NCBI RefSeq assembly: GCF_018449695.1 | Contig: NZ_JAAVUY010000007.1 | Location: 186,001-250,000, forward strand | Direction of reading: 5' to 3' | Source of the DNA: Bradyrhizobium sp. dw_411 | Lineage (GTDB): Bacteria > Pseudomonadota > Alphaproteobacteria > Rhizobiales > Xanthobacteraceae | Length of the DNA: 64,000 nucleotides | Part shown: positions 42,631 through 52,033 of the stretch, in pieces | How the letters are laid out: every line of letters begins with the position of its first letter | Numbering within the stretch: the stretch's first letter is position 1 | Made by a program: the position numbers and the translations under genes | Notes under the pieces: generated by a model | What the model saw: the letters and a program-made list of their open reading frames with translations, nothing else | Database searches by the model: none | What the model was told of the DNA's origin: nothing

Positions 42631-42719
42631 AAGTGCTGGAGGCTTGCATTGAATGGCAGATCGCCTCAACCTCTTCAAGTTTGATGTAATGGTGTTTTTC
42701 GGTCTGTCAGCTGAGGTCC

Positions 42720-43052
42720 ATGATGACCATTGATTTGCGGGAAAGTTATGAGGGCGATTCCGGTGGCGCTCTTAACAAGGACTCGATTTGGCGGGGTGAA
42801 GAACGGCGAGAAAATCCACGCACGGAAATTGATGAGGTCGCTTATCTCTCAAGCGGTGGAGCGAGTACACGTTGTCGCGTGCTCAATATTTCGGCGGATG
42901 GTGCGGCAATCGATGTCCCAAATGCGACCTTCGTTCCCGATCGCTTCCAATTAATGACTGAAACAGATCGCCGGGTCCGAAGATGCCAGGTCGTCTGGAT
43001 AAAGCAAAACCGGATTGGTGTCGCGTTCGTGAAAGATAGCGACGCAAGTTAG
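42720..43052 (+). CDS. PilZ domain protein
   Basis: A 110-residue protein with one PilZ domain (about residues 25-105). The c-di-GMP-binding elements are present: the arginine-rich loop RGEERRENPRTEI and the motif NISADGAAIDVP, equivalent to (D/N)xSxxG. It probably binds c-di-GMP and passes the signal to a partner. The ribosome site GAGG lies 3 bases before the ATG at 42720 and 6 before the ATG at 42723, so either may be used. It lies between two DUF2336 genes and just after the candidate small RNA. Confidence 0.88.
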   Translation: MMTIDLRESYEGDSGGALNKDSIWRGEERRENPRTEIDEVAYLSSGGASTRCRVLNISADGAAIDVPNATFVPDRFQLMTETDRRVRRCQVVWIKQNRIGVAFVKDSDAS

Positions 43053-43265
43053 TCCTCCCGAGCTGCAGCAGGATCAACGCCCGCGGTGACTCCGGTTAAA
43101 ACCGTCAATACTCGACCCACACAGCGGGGGCAGTCGACGGGCCTGAGCTGCGACCGCATTATCCGCAACCGATACAGATAAAAAATCGCTTTTACGAAAC
43201 GTTTAGGCGATTTCTTTATAAGTGATCATTCGCTTAGAATAGCGCTCTAACGCTCAGGATGAGCG

Positions 43266-44378
43266 ATGTCACCTGCAGTTTTGTCGATCGTCGACGAAGT
43301 AGAAACAGCGATAAGCGCCGGATCGCCGGAAAAGCGTCTGGAGACGATCAAGCGCGTGACGGATCTTTTTCTGCTGTCCGCCGGCAATTTTAATAGCGAG
43401 CAGATTGACTTGTTCGATGGCGTGCTCGATCGCCTCATAAAGACGATAGAACTTCGGGCGATTGCGGATGTCAGCACCCGCATTGCTCTTGCCGAAATGA
43501 GCAGTCAGCTTGCTCCTTTGGCCCAGGCGCCTCCATCTGTCGTTCGTCGCCTTGCGGGCAATGACGAGATCGCCATCGCCGGTCCTGTTTTGGCCGAATC
43601 CGCGCGACTGAATGCCGAGGATCTGATCGAAATAGCGAATACAAAAGGAGAGCAGCACCTGTTGGCCATTTCGGGCCGTTGGTGGTTGAAGGAAATTGTG
43701 ACCGATGTGATCCTGGCTCGCCGATACCCGGCTGTTAGCCGCCGGATAATCAATAACCCGGGCGCACGCGTTTCCGCCGCCGGATTTGCGATTGTGCTGA
43801 CACAAGCGGAATCTGATCCTGAACTTGCTGTCGAAACCGGAATACGGGTCGATCTGCCCCGGGAGCTTCGTCAGAAACTCCTGCTCAGCGCAACTGAAGC
43901 AGTCCGCTCCAGCCTGCTGTCGCGCGCGCCTGCGGACCTTTTCGAGGAAATTCGAACTGCGATTGCAGCCGCCTCGGCAGGACTGGATCGCGAGATGTCC
44001 AAAGTTCGAGATTTTACGGCGGCCAAGAGCTTCGTGGCGTTGCTGCACGAAAAGGGCGAATTGAATGAAGCGACCTTGTTAGAATTTGCCAGCCAGCGTC
44101 AATATGAAGAGACCGTGGCCGCGCTTGCCAAGTTATCGCGAACCACGATTGAGGTAGTCAGGCCCCTGATGCAGAGTCTTCGCGACGACGGTATCTTGGT
44201 CCCTTGCAAGGCAGCGGAGCTTGGTTGGGAAACCGTGCGGGCGGTGCTGGATAGCCGCTTCGCGGCCGGAAAAATGGGACCGCATGAACTGGCCAAAGCC
44301 CAGGATCAATTTGCCAAACTAACGGTGGAAAACGCGCGCAGGTTGCTCAGGTTTTGGCAGGTTCGATCCGCTTCATGA
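43266..44378 (+). CDS. DUF2336 domain protein, copy B
   Basis: A 370-residue helical protein, paralogous to copy A: VLSIVDEVETAISAGSPEKRLETIKRVTDLFL, then IAIAGPVLAESARLNAEDLIEIANTKGEQHLLAISGR (copy A has IDVAGPVLRQSERLDAKMLVENARCKSQQHLLAISKR written with the same spacing) and ENARRLLRFWQ at the end. It follows the PilZ gene in the same direction after 213 bases. Function unknown; the pairing with PilZ suggests a part in c-di-GMP-linked control, by association only. The base composition is closer to that of the chromosome than in copy A. Confidence 0.87.
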   Translation: MSPAVLSIVDEVETAISAGSPEKRLETIKRVTDLFLLSAGNFNSEQIDLFDGVLDRLIKTIELRAIADVSTRIALAEMSSQLAPLAQAPPSVVRRLAGNDEIAIAGPVLAESARLNAEDLIEIANTKGEQHLLAISGRWWLKEIVTDVILARRYPAVSRRIINNPGARVSAAGFAIVLTQAESDPELAVETGIRVDLPRELRQKLLLSATEAVRSSLLSRAPADLFEEIRTAIAAASAGLDREMSKVRDFTAAKSFVALLHEKGELNEATLLEFASQRQYEETVAALAKLSRTTIEVVRPLMQSLRDDGILVPCKAAELGWETVRAVLDSRFAAGKMGPHELAKAQDQFAKLTVENARRLLRFWQVRSAS

Positions 44379-44394
44379 ATTTATTGGGCGCATC

Positions 44395-45375
44395 TCATTC
44401 GACCAATTCATCGGCCGCAACAAGAATGGATTGCGGCACGGCAAGCCCCAACGTCTTTGCGGTCTGCGTATTGATCACCAACTCGAATTTAGTGGGTCGT
44501 AGCACGGGCAGATCGTCCGGCTTGGCGCCGCGTAAAATCTTGCCGGCGTAGACGCCGAGCTGACGATAGGTATCGGAAAGGCTGGCACCATAGCTCAGCA
44601 GTCCGCCATCCGCCGGATACTCGCGGATGTGGAAAATGCCGGGCAACCCATGACGAGATGATAGCGCCAATATGTGGCCTCGACGGGAGTCGAAGAACGG
44701 ATCGTTCTGTACGACCAGCCCGGCAATCCCGGCCTTCGTCAAAGTGGCAAACGCCGTTTCGATTTCGGCGTCTGTTGCCGCCTCTTGCACGACCAACTCG
44801 CGGCTGAGCGCCTTGGCTGCGGCAGCAACCGCCTGCCGATGCTGCTCAACCACCTCGGTGCCAAAACGCGGATTGACCAGCAACCCCAGGGTTTGCGCCG
44901 ATGGTACCATCGAACAGAGGAGCTCCAGCCGCTTGCCACCCAGGTCGCCCGTGAAGAAGTTGACGCCGGTGGCCGTTCCCGGCCGGTTCATGCTGGTGAC
45001 CAGGCCTGCGCGCACCGGATCTTCGCCGACGAGAAAGACAAGGGGATGATCCGGTGAGCCCGCAACCTTGGCTGCTCGCGCGGCCGGGTCGCCTGCGCCC
45101 ACGATCACCGAAAGGGGGTGGCGGACCAGTTCGGCGGCCAATGACGGCAAAGTGCTGTAATCGCCATTCGCCCAGCGATACTCGATGCTGACGTTGCGGC
45201 CCTCGACATAACTCATCTCCTGGAGGCCGCGGCGAAAGGCGTTGGTATGGCTTGCGGCTTCATCGGCGGAGCGCGTGCTCAGAAATCCGACCGTAGGCAT
45301 TGTCTGCTGGGCGCGTGAAATTGCCGGTAGCGCAGCCGCAATTCCCAGCCCCGCCATAAACGCTCGCCGCTTCAT
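44395..45375 (-). CDS. ABC transporter substrate-binding protein (ABC_sub_bind/TrpX type), Tat-like signal, paralog 1
   Basis: A 326-residue exported protein. The N-terminus MKRRAFMAGLGIAAALPAIS is a twin-arginine-type signal, and the mature part has the PF04392 layout: TVGFLSTRSADEAASHTNAFRRGLQEMSYVEGRNVSIEYRWA, then RPGTATGVNFFTGDLGGKRLELL and FHIREYPADGGLLSYGASLSD. Such proteins are numerous in Bradyrhizobiaceae and often lack cognate permeases, as here. A paralog of the same length lies at 45587-46567 on the same strand. Ligand unknown; TrpX in other bacteria binds tryptophan. Confidence 0.87.
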   Translation of the reverse strand: MKRRAFMAGLGIAAALPAISRAQQTMPTVGFLSTRSADEAASHTNAFRRGLQEMSYVEGRNVSIEYRWANGDYSTLPSLAAELVRHPLSVIVGAGDPAARAAKVAGSPDHPLVFLVGEDPVRAGLVTSMNRPGTATGVNFFTGDLGGKRLELLCSMVPSAQTLGLLVNPRFGTEVVEQHRQAVAAAAKALSRELVVQEAATDAEIETAFATLTKAGIAGLVVQNDPFFDSRRGHILALSSRHGLPGIFHIREYPADGGLLSYGASLSDTYRQLGVYAGKILRGAKPDDLPVLRPTKFELVINTQTAKTLGLAVPQSILVAADELVE

Positions 45376-45470
45376 TGCTCCCCCGAGGTTTAGTCAAGGC
45401 ATCCTATCCACAATCAACCATTGGGCGAGGGCAATTATGCGGTGAGACTGCAAAAAATGTCGGCACGCTC

Positions 45471-45545
45471 GATATCCATTGCGATAATGGTTTTGCGGAG
45501 CGGGAAGAGGGGTTGTGGGAATTCGTGAAATCGGCGGCGGGCTGA
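45471..45545 (+). pseudogene. Fragment of a second fkbH-like 3' end
   Basis: Bases 45471-45524 match 41085-41138 at 47 of 54 positions. Translated in the same frame they give DNGFAEREEGLWEF, identical in protein to the FkbH-like C-terminus, then VKSAAG and a stop where the intact gene has PK. Most differences are silent. Nothing homologous lies upstream of 45471. It is a broken remnant, not an expressed gene. Confidence 0.85.
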
Positions 45546-45586
45546 ACTGATGTCGCGGATCGATTTATGCCGCGGCAATTGTGCAT

Positions 45587-46567
45587 CTATTCGATCACCT
45601 GGTCGGCGCGGGCAAGCAGCGTCGCGGGAATGTCGAGACCCAGCGCTTTTGCGGTCTTGAGGTTGACGACCAACTCAAACCGGGTCGGTTGCATGACCGG
45701 CAGATCGGCCGGCTTTGCACCACCGAGAATCTTGCCGGCATAGATACCCATCAGGCCGTAAAGTTCGTCAGTGCTGGTTCCGTAACTTGCCATGCCCCCG
45801 GCTTCCGCGATTTCGCGGCGGAAATAGATGGCGGGCGTTGCGTTGCGGGCCGCCAATTCAATGATGTGACTGACGCGGGTAAAGAAGTAAGGACTGGCCA
45901 TGACGAGCAGTGCGCCAGCGTGCGCCTCGACCAGCGTGGCAAAGGCGGCATCGATTTCGGGCTCGGTGTTTGCTTTAAGAATGATCAACTGCTGACCGAG
46001 GGCTCGCGCGGCCTCTTGTATGAGGCTGGCGGATGGCTCGGACCAGGTTTCACCGGGATTGACGAGCACGGCAATTGTCCCGGCCTTGGGAACCAGCTCG
46101 CGAAGCAATCCGAATTGTTTGGGTCCCAACTCACCCAGAAAGCTGGCGACGCCGGTCAGGTTTCCTCCCGGGCGGTTGAGGCTGGCGACCAGGCCCAGCC
46201 TGACGGGATCATCAGCGACGGTGAAGATGATCGGTATCGTCGCAGACGCAGCCCTGGCGGCCGGCGCCGTCAGTTCTCCACCGGCGGCGACGATGACGGA
46301 CACGTTGCGGCGGACCAGATCCGCAGCGAGCGCCGGCAGGCGATCATTTTGACCCTCGCTAAAGCGAAGTTCGAACTTTACGTTTTTCCCCTCGGTATAG
46401 CCGATCTTGCTCAGCCCCTGACGAAGCGCGGTCAGCAAGGGTTCATCGCTCGCGGATGACCTCGTGCTGAGATACCCGACCACCGGCGTTGCCTGCTGCG
46501 AGCGTGCCGCAATCGGCCATGCCGCAGCCACGCCGCCGATGCCTGCAATAAATTCCCGCCGCCGCAT
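45587..46567 (-). CDS. ABC transporter substrate-binding protein (ABC_sub_bind/TrpX type), Tat-like signal, paralog 2
   Basis: A 326-residue paralog of the protein at 44395-45375. MRRREFIAGIGGVAAAWPIAARS is a good twin-arginine signal, followed by VVGYLSTRSSASDEPLLTALRQGLSKIGYTEGKNVKFELRF, GGNLTGVASFLGELGPKQFGLL and YFRREIAEAGGMASYGTSTDELY. No permease or ATPase gene accompanies either copy. The two differ throughout, so the duplication is old or they were acquired separately. The fkbH remnant lies between them. Confidence 0.87.
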   Translation of the reverse strand: MRRREFIAGIGGVAAAWPIAARSQQATPVVGYLSTRSSASDEPLLTALRQGLSKIGYTEGKNVKFELRFSEGQNDRLPALAADLVRRNVSVIVAAGGELTAPAARAASATIPIIFTVADDPVRLGLVASLNRPGGNLTGVASFLGELGPKQFGLLRELVPKAGTIAVLVNPGETWSEPSASLIQEAARALGQQLIILKANTEPEIDAAFATLVEAHAGALLVMASPYFFTRVSHIIELAARNATPAIYFRREIAEAGGMASYGTSTDELYGLMGIYAGKILGGAKPADLPVMQPTRFELVVNLKTAKALGLDIPATLLARADQVIE

Positions 46568-46753
46568 GTCCGCCCCGAAGATCAGAATGTCGCAATTTAA
46601 CTGTCACGACATCGAAAGACCACTGCAAGCCCATCCGACCAAATATCTTCGGAGCTATCGACTTCCGGGTCGGCCAGTAGGCGACATAGGCGAAGGGGTT
46701 TAGTTCATCTATTATCCAAATTGATTTGTCATCTGACCTAGGCGGCGCGAGGA

Positions 46754-47317
46754 ATGACTTCACCAACTCTGGACTCCGACCCGAGCGAATCCCGCTACCG
46801 GTTCGACCGGGTGCAACGCTGGCTGCACTGGATCATGGCCGCGCTGATAGTGGTTGCGATCGCATTGGGTGCGATATCGTCCTTCCTGCCGGCCGGACAT
46901 CAGCCGCGCCAGGGTATTTTGGAAATACACAAGTCGCTCGGCTTTACGATTTTCGCTCTTTTGATCGTGCGCGTGGTGTGGCGTCTGGTGGCCGGCGAGC
47001 CGCTCTACCGCGCGCCGCTCGGACGGCTGACCCATCTGGCTAGCCGCGCCGGCCATGTTGCCCTCTATGGCTTGATGCTTTTCATGCCGGTCACCGGATA
47101 TCTTTACTCGGCGCCGGGTGGCTTTTCCTTGCCCTGGTTCGGCTTATTCCAATGGCCGCGTCTGCTGGCGCATGATGATAATCTGAGCGCATTGGGAAAG
47201 TTGCTCCACGATCGGGGTGGATGGGTGATCGCGGTTGTGGTGGCGGTGCACCTCGCCGCGGTGGCCTGGCATCAGTGGATCAAGCGCGACGAGGTGCTGT
47301 CCCGGATGACGGGCTGA
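46754..47317 (+). CDS. Cytochrome b561 family protein
   Basis: A 187-residue membrane protein with four transmembrane helices and heme-ligand histidines in QRWLHWIMAAL, LEIHKSLGFTIFALLIVRVVWR, AGHVALYGLMLFMPVTGY and VVAVHLAAVAWHQWIKRDEV. It is a paralog of the protein at 13004-13555, with the same helix-4 pattern WHxxIKRD. It is encoded alone, divergent from the binding protein gene and upstream of phnD, with 134 bases between, and probably takes part in quinone-linked electron transfer. Confidence 0.9.
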   Translation: MTSPTLDSDPSESRYRFDRVQRWLHWIMAALIVVAIALGAISSFLPAGHQPRQGILEIHKSLGFTIFALLIVRVVWRLVAGEPLYRAPLGRLTHLASRAGHVALYGLMLFMPVTGYLYSAPGGFSLPWFGLFQWPRLLAHDDNLSALGKLLHDRGGWVIAVVVAVHLAAVAWHQWIKRDEVLSRMTG

Positions 47318-47451
47318 AGCTGCGTCAAAGCACCGCAACTATCCCTCCCGGTGCCCCGCTGCGGAGTACCTTCACCGGACCGACAATTGCCATCTAATGG
47401 CTGGATGAGTAGACAGATTGCATTGTCGTTCGTGCTCGGGGGAGCGAATTC

Positions 47452-48474
47452 ATGAAGTCATATTGCGTTGCAGCGGTTCTGGCACTGGCTGCCTCGGCGT
47501 TCTTGCCCACCAAGGCATTGGCAGCGGATTGCGCCAATCGCGGTCAGCTCGACGACGCCTATTGCGATGCCGACAACGATCTCGTCGCCGATATTCCGGC
47601 GAAAACCCGGGATCCCAGCGTGATCGTGTTCGCCTATACGCCGGTGGAAGATCCCGCCGTCTACGAAAACGCCTTCAAGCCCTTCACCGAATATCTCGGC
47701 AAGTGCATGGACAAGCGCGTGGTCTATTACCCCGTGCAATCGAACTCGGCCGAGATCGAGGCGATGCGCTCCGGCCGGCTGACGGTTGCGGGCTTTTCGA
47801 CCGGACCGATCGGGTTCGCCGTCAATATGGCGGGCGCGGTTCCCTTTGCCGCCAAGGGAACCGAAAAAGGCGTCGAGGGCTATAACCTCATCGTCATCGT
47901 CAAGAGCTCGAGCCCGTTCCAGAAACTCAGCGACCTCAAAGGCAAGAAATTCGCGCACACCGCGCCATCCTCGAACTCCGGCAACCTCGCGCCGAAGGCG
48001 TTATTTCCGGCGGAGGGGCTCAAGCCCGGCGAGGACTATCCGATCATCTTTTCGGGCGGTCATGACAAGTCGGCGCTGGGCGTCGGCTCCGGCGACTACG
48101 AGGCCGCCGCCGTCGCCTCCGACGTGTTCGACCGCATGGTCGCGCGCGGGACGCTCAAGGGGGATGATTTCCGCATCATCTATCGCAGCGCGACGTTTCC
48201 GAGTTCCGGTTTCGCCTACGCGCACGACCTCAAGCCGGAGATCGCCGACAGGCTGAAGAAGTGTTTTTACGATTTCCGTTTCCCGCCCGAGATGCAAAAG
48301 GATTTCGAGGGCGACGATCGTTTCTTCCCGATCACCTATTTGAAGGAGTGGGCGATCGTGCGGAAAGTCGCCGAGGATTCCGGCACGCCCTACAACAAGG
48401 CCGCCTATGAAAAGGAAGCGGCACGAGAAGCCGAAGCCGCCAAAAAGAAGGCCGAGCAGCCGAAGAAGCCGTGA
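47452..48474 (+). CDS. phnD: Phosphonate ABC transporter substrate-binding protein PhnD
   Basis: Periplasmic phosphonate-binding protein, 340 residues. A signal peptide ([19 protein letters not shown]) is followed by a cysteine-containing N-terminal segment and the PhnD core: [54 protein letters not shown], then [36 protein letters not shown], where the Ser/Thr-rich loop binds the phosphonate. The C-terminus is a Lys/Glu/Ala-rich tail. It is the first gene of phnD-C-E-E; its stop overlaps phnC. Confidence 0.94.
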   Translation: MKSYCVAAVLALAASAFLPTKALAADCANRGQLDDAYCDADNDLVADIPAKTRDPSVIVFAYTPVEDPAVYENAFKPFTEYLGKCMDKRVVYYPVQSNSAEIEAMRSGRLTVAGFSTGPIGFAVNMAGAVPFAAKGTEKGVEGYNLIVIVKSSSPFQKLSDLKGKKFAHTAPSSNSGNLAPKALFPAEGLKPGEDYPIIFSGGHDKSALGVGSGDYEAAAVASDVFDRMVARGTLKGDDFRIIYRSATFPSSGFAYAHDLKPEIADRLKKCFYDFRFPPEMQKDFEGDDRFFPITYLKEWAIVRKVAEDSGTPYNKAAYEKEAAREAEAAKKKAEQPKKP

Positions 48475-49274
48475 TGCAGGCATCTGAAATCGCGCCGGGG
48501 GTTGGATCTGCAGAAGACTCGCGCGCGCTGGTATTGCGCGGGCTCACCAAGGAATACCGCAAGGGTTCTCCGGTGCTGAGGGGAATCGATCTGGTGCTGC
48601 CGGGTTCCGGGCTGACGGCGATCATCGGTCCCTCCGGCACCGGCAAGAGCACGCTGATCCGGTGCATCAACCGGCTTGTGCAGCCGACCTCGGGAGAAAT
48701 CCTGTTCCGTGGTCAGGACCTCGCCAAGCTGTCCGGGCGGGCGCTTCGCAACGCGCGGCGGCGGATCGGGATGGTGTTTCAGGAATACAATCTGGTCGAA
48801 CGGCTGACGGTGATGGAAAATCTGCTGTGCGGTCGACTGGGTTACGTGCCGGCGTGGCGTGCGTGGCTGCGCAAATTTCCGCCTGGGGATATCGCCCGCG
48901 CCTTCGACCTGCTCGATGCGGTGGGGTTGCCTGATTTCGCGACCCGGCGGGCCGATGCCTTGTCCGGCGGGCAGCGCCAGCGCGTCGGCATCGCGCGCGC
49001 CATCATGCAGGAGCCTGAGATTATCCTGGCGGACGAGCCGACGTCGTCGCTCGATCCCAAGACCTCCGTGGAGATTATGGAGATCCTGAGCAAGTTCGCT
49101 AGCGAGCGCGGCATCCCCGTTATCGTCAACATCCACAATGTCGAGCTGGCGCGGCGCTTCGCTTCGCGCGTGGTCGGCATGTCCGGCGGCAAGGTGGTTT
49201 ACGACGGCCCGCCGCAGGAATTGACCGAGGCGCATCTAAAGCAGATTTACGGCGGCGAGAACTGGATGGAATGA
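48474..49274 (+). CDS. phnC: Phosphonate ABC transporter ATP-binding protein PhnC
   Basis: Cytoplasmic ATPase of the phosphonate importer, 266 residues. Walker A is GPSGTGKST, the Q-loop region is [27 protein letters not shown] (a PhnC hallmark), the signature is [16 protein letters not shown] and Walker B is [13 protein letters not shown]. The ATG at 48474 overlaps the phnD stop (TGATG); a GTG one codon earlier is possible. The stop overlaps phnE (ATGA). Confidence 0.95.
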   Translation: MQASEIAPGVGSAEDSRALVLRGLTKEYRKGSPVLRGIDLVLPGSGLTAIIGPSGTGKSTLIRCINRLVQPTSGEILFRGQDLAKLSGRALRNARRRIGMVFQEYNLVERLTVMENLLCGRLGYVPAWRAWLRKFPPGDIARAFDLLDAVGLPDFATRRADALSGGQRQRVGIARAIMQEPEIILADEPTSSLDPKTSVEIMEILSKFASERGIPVIVNIHNVELARRFASRVVGMSGGKVVYDGPPQELTEAHLKQIYGGENWME

Positions 49275-50068
49275 GCGACGTCGCGAACCAGAATGCAGAC
49301 CGGCCAAAGCCGTTCGCCGTGAACTGGGGCGCGCGGCTCGGCTGGTGCCTGCTCGCGCTGTATCTGGTCTATGCCTGCGCGCAGCTTGGCTTCAGCCCGG
49401 CGCGGTTTTCCGCCGGGCTCGAACACGGCCAGCGCTTTCTGGAGCGGATGTTCCCGCCGAATTTCACCCGCTGGCAGTTGATCGCCAGCGGCATCGCCGA
49501 GAGCCTGCAGATCGCTGTGATCGCCACCTTCGCCGGCATTTTGGTTTCGCTGCCGATCGGTCTGATGGCCTCGCGCAACCTGATGCCGGGCTGGATCAGT
49601 TGGCCCGCGCGGGGCTTCATCGCGCTGTGCCGTTCGTTTCATCCCATCATTGTCGCCATTCTCTTTGTCAAAGCGATCGGGTTTGGCGCACTGGCGGGCG
49701 TAATGGCTTTGATCGTGGCGTCGATTGGCTTCATCTCAAAGCTGTTCGCCGAAGCGATCGAGGAAATTTCCGCCAAGCAGGTCGAGGCGGTGCGGGCCAC
49801 CGGCGCCGGGTTCCTCAGCGTCCTGATCATGGGCGTGCAGCCGCAGGTGCTGCCGCGCTTCATCGGCTTTGCGACCTACCAGCTCGATTCCAATTTGCGG
49901 AACTCGACGATGGTCGGCATTGTCGGTGGCGGCGGCATCGGCGCTTCGCTATTCACGGCCTATCAGCGTTTTGATTTCGACGTGGTGCTGGCGATCCTGA
50001 TCGTCATCGTCAGCCTCATCATGCTGGCCGAAATATTGTCCGGCTGGGCGCGCAAGGTGTTCCAGTGA
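49271..50068 (+). CDS. phnE: Phosphonate ABC transporter permease PhnE, copy 1
   Basis: A 265-residue inner-membrane permease with about six helices. The BPD_transp_1 cytoplasmic loop is seen as [37 protein letters not shown], and [25 protein letters not shown] is the PhnE-typical segment. Both ends overlap their neighbours (ATGA with phnC; GTGA with the second phnE). Two phnE genes in a row are common in rhizobia, the products probably forming a heterodimer. Confidence 0.94.
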   Translation: MSDVANQNADRPKPFAVNWGARLGWCLLALYLVYACAQLGFSPARFSAGLEHGQRFLERMFPPNFTRWQLIASGIAESLQIAVIATFAGILVSLPIGLMASRNLMPGWISWPARGFIALCRSFHPIIVAILFVKAIGFGALAGVMALIVASIGFISKLFAEAIEEISAKQVEAVRATGAGFLSVLIMGVQPQVLPRFIGFATYQLDSNLRNSTMVGIVGGGGIGASLFTAYQRFDFDVVLAILIVIVSLIMLAEILSGWARKVFQ

Positions 50069-50868
50069 CGGTGACCGAACATCTCGACCGGGAGTGGCAG
50101 CGTTTCACGCCGTTGAAACGGCTGTCGCGATTTGCCTTCTATCTCTTCGCGGTCGCGGCACTGGTCATCTCGGTGCGGACCATCGATGTCATTCCGGAAT
50201 TTCTCTACGACGCGCCGGAACAGATGGCCGATCTGTTCAGGCGGATGTGGCCGCTCGATCCCAATTACATCAAGCCCACGATCACGAGCCTGATCGAAAC
50301 CCTGCATATCGCCACGGTAGGGACCGTGATCGCGATCGTGCTCGCGGTGCCCGTCGGATTGCTCGCCGCGCGCAACGTCACGCCAAGCCTTCCACTCAAT
50401 CTGTTCGCCAAATTCGTTTTCGTGACCTCGCGCTCGATCAATTCGCTGGTCTGGGCGCTGCTGTTCGTCGCGGTGTTCGGGCCCGGACCATTGGCGGGCA
50501 CCATCGCGATCGCGTTCCGCTCGATCGGCTTTACCGGCAAATTATTCGCCGAGGCGCTGGAGGAGGCCAATCAAGGCTCGATCGAGGCGCTGACCGCCGC
50601 GGGCGCCTCGAAATTCTCGATCCTGCTGCTGGGCTACTGGCCACAGGTTCGCCCGGCCTTCTGGTCGATCGCGCTGTTTCGCTGGGACATCAATATCCGC
50701 GAATCCGCCGTGCTTGGTCTGGTGGGCGCCGGCGGCATCGGTGTCGCGCTCGAGACCGCGCTCAATCTGTTGTACTGGGATCAGGTCGCGGTGGTTCTGC
50801 TCGCGATCTTTGTCGTGGTCATCCTGGCCGAAATTATCGTCACGCAGGTGAGGGCGAAGGTTCTGTAG
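50065..50868 (+). CDS. phnE: Phosphonate ABC transporter permease PhnE, copy 2
   Basis: Second permease of the phosphonate importer, 267 residues, starting at GTG within the stop of the first phnE. It shares the family loop EALEEANQGSIEALTAAGASKFSILLLGYWPQVRPAFWSIALFRWDINIRESAVLGLVGAGGIGVALE. No C-P lyase (phnG-M) or other phosphonate-degradation gene is in the window, so these may be elsewhere in the genome. Confidence 0.93.
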   Translation: MTVTEHLDREWQRFTPLKRLSRFAFYLFAVAALVISVRTIDVIPEFLYDAPEQMADLFRRMWPLDPNYIKPTITSLIETLHIATVGTVIAIVLAVPVGLLAARNVTPSLPLNLFAKFVFVTSRSINSLVWALLFVAVFGPGPLAGTIAIAFRSIGFTGKLFAEALEEANQGSIEALTAAGASKFSILLLGYWPQVRPAFWSIALFRWDINIRESAVLGLVGAGGIGVALETALNLLYWDQVAVVLLAIFVVVILAEIIVTQVRAKVL

Positions 50869-50983
50869 CTTCGGTGCCAAATGCGCCGTGTCACAAATCT
50901 TTCATATACCGCCTATACTTCGCCGCTTTACCCTACTGCTGATCGTCCGATCCAAGTGCCTCTTTCCGCATCGGAGCTTTTCC

Positions 50984-51991
50984 ATGAAATCGGTTCGTTT
51001 TGTCCTGATCTTGCTTGCGCTGTGCGTTTGCGCATCCTGGCAGTCCGCCAAAGCGGCTGACATCATCTGCTACAATTGCCCGCCGGAATGGGCCGACTGG
51101 GCCTCCATGCTCAAGGCCATCAAAACCGATCTCAACTACGACATCCCGCACGACAACAAGAATTCCGGCCAGGCTTTGGCGCAGATCCTTGCCGAGAAAA
51201 GCAATCCGGTCGGCGATATCGGTTATTTCGGCGTTACCTTCGGCATGAAAGCCAAGGCGCAGGACGCGCTGGAGCCTTACAAGCCCGCCAAATGGGATGA
51301 GGTCCCGGCCGGATTGAAGGATCCTGACGGTTACTGGACCACGATCCATTCCGGCACGTTGGGCCTGTTCGTCAACAAGGACGCGCTTGGCGGCAAACCG
51401 GTGCCGGCGTGCTGGAAGGATCTCCTGAAGCCCGATTACAAGGGCATGGTCGGCTATCTCGATCCGAGCTCGGCGGCGGTCGGCTATGTCGGTGCGGTGG
51501 CGATCAACATCGCGCTGGGCGGCTCGTCCAAGGACTTCAATCCCGCGATCGGCTTTTTCAAGGATTTGAAAAAGAACGACCCGCTCGTCCCCAAGCAGAC
51601 ATCTTATGCGCGCGTGGTTTCGGGCGAGATGCCGATCTTGCTGGATTATGATTTCAATGCCTATCGCGCCAAATACTCCGAGAAAGGCAACTTCGAATTC
51701 GTGATCCCCTGCGAGGGCTCGGTGGTGTTTCCCTATGTCGTCGGTCTGGTGAAAAACGCGCCGGACAAGGACAAGGCCAAAAAGGTCATGGACTATCTCT
51801 TGTCCGACAAGGGGCAGGCGATCTGGACCAACGCCTATCTGCGCCCGGCACGCCCGATCGAACTGCCGGCGGCCGTCAAGAACAAGTTCTTGCCCGACAG
51901 CGACTATGCCCGCGCCAAGAGCGTCGACTGGGGCGAGATGGAAAGCGTGCAGAAAGGCTTTGTGGACCGCTATCTCGCCGAGGTCCGTTGA
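50984..51991 (+). CDS. ABC transporter substrate-binding protein of an organophosphate-type importer
   Basis: A 335-residue periplasmic protein. Signal peptide FVLILLALCVCASWQSAKA, then ADIICYNCPPEWADWASMLKAIKTDLNYDIPHDNKNSGQALAQILAEKSNPVGDIGYFGVTF; layout fits the iron(III)/2-aminoethylphosphonate/hexose-phosphate (AfuA) cluster of binding proteins. The conserved Tyr pair of iron binders is not evident, and the phosphonate genes upstream and the phosphodiesterase downstream suggest a phosphorylated ligand. The ATG at 50984 has GGAG upstream; a codon 32 positions earlier lacks one. It is the first gene of a five-gene unit. Confidence 0.88.
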   Translation: MKSVRFVLILLALCVCASWQSAKAADIICYNCPPEWADWASMLKAIKTDLNYDIPHDNKNSGQALAQILAEKSNPVGDIGYFGVTFGMKAKAQDALEPYKPAKWDEVPAGLKDPDGYWTTIHSGTLGLFVNKDALGGKPVPACWKDLLKPDYKGMVGYLDPSSAAVGYVGAVAINIALGGSSKDFNPAIGFFKDLKKNDPLVPKQTSYARVVSGEMPILLDYDFNAYRAKYSEKGNFEFVIPCEGSVVFPYVVGLVKNAPDKDKAKKVMDYLLSDKGQAIWTNAYLRPARPIELPAAVKNKFLPDSDYARAKSVDWGEMESVQKGFVDRYLAEVR

Positions 51992-52033
51992 CTTGATCTA
52001 GACTTGGCCCTGAGGGAAGGGCAGCATCGCCTG

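Noticed and set aside
42730..42954. Alternative frame inside the PilZ gene
   Set aside because: The PilZ frame has domain motifs and a ribosome site; the alternative does not.
44399..45057. Open frames opposite the first orphan binding protein
   Set aside because: They fully overlap a binding protein with a clear Tat signal and family motifs.
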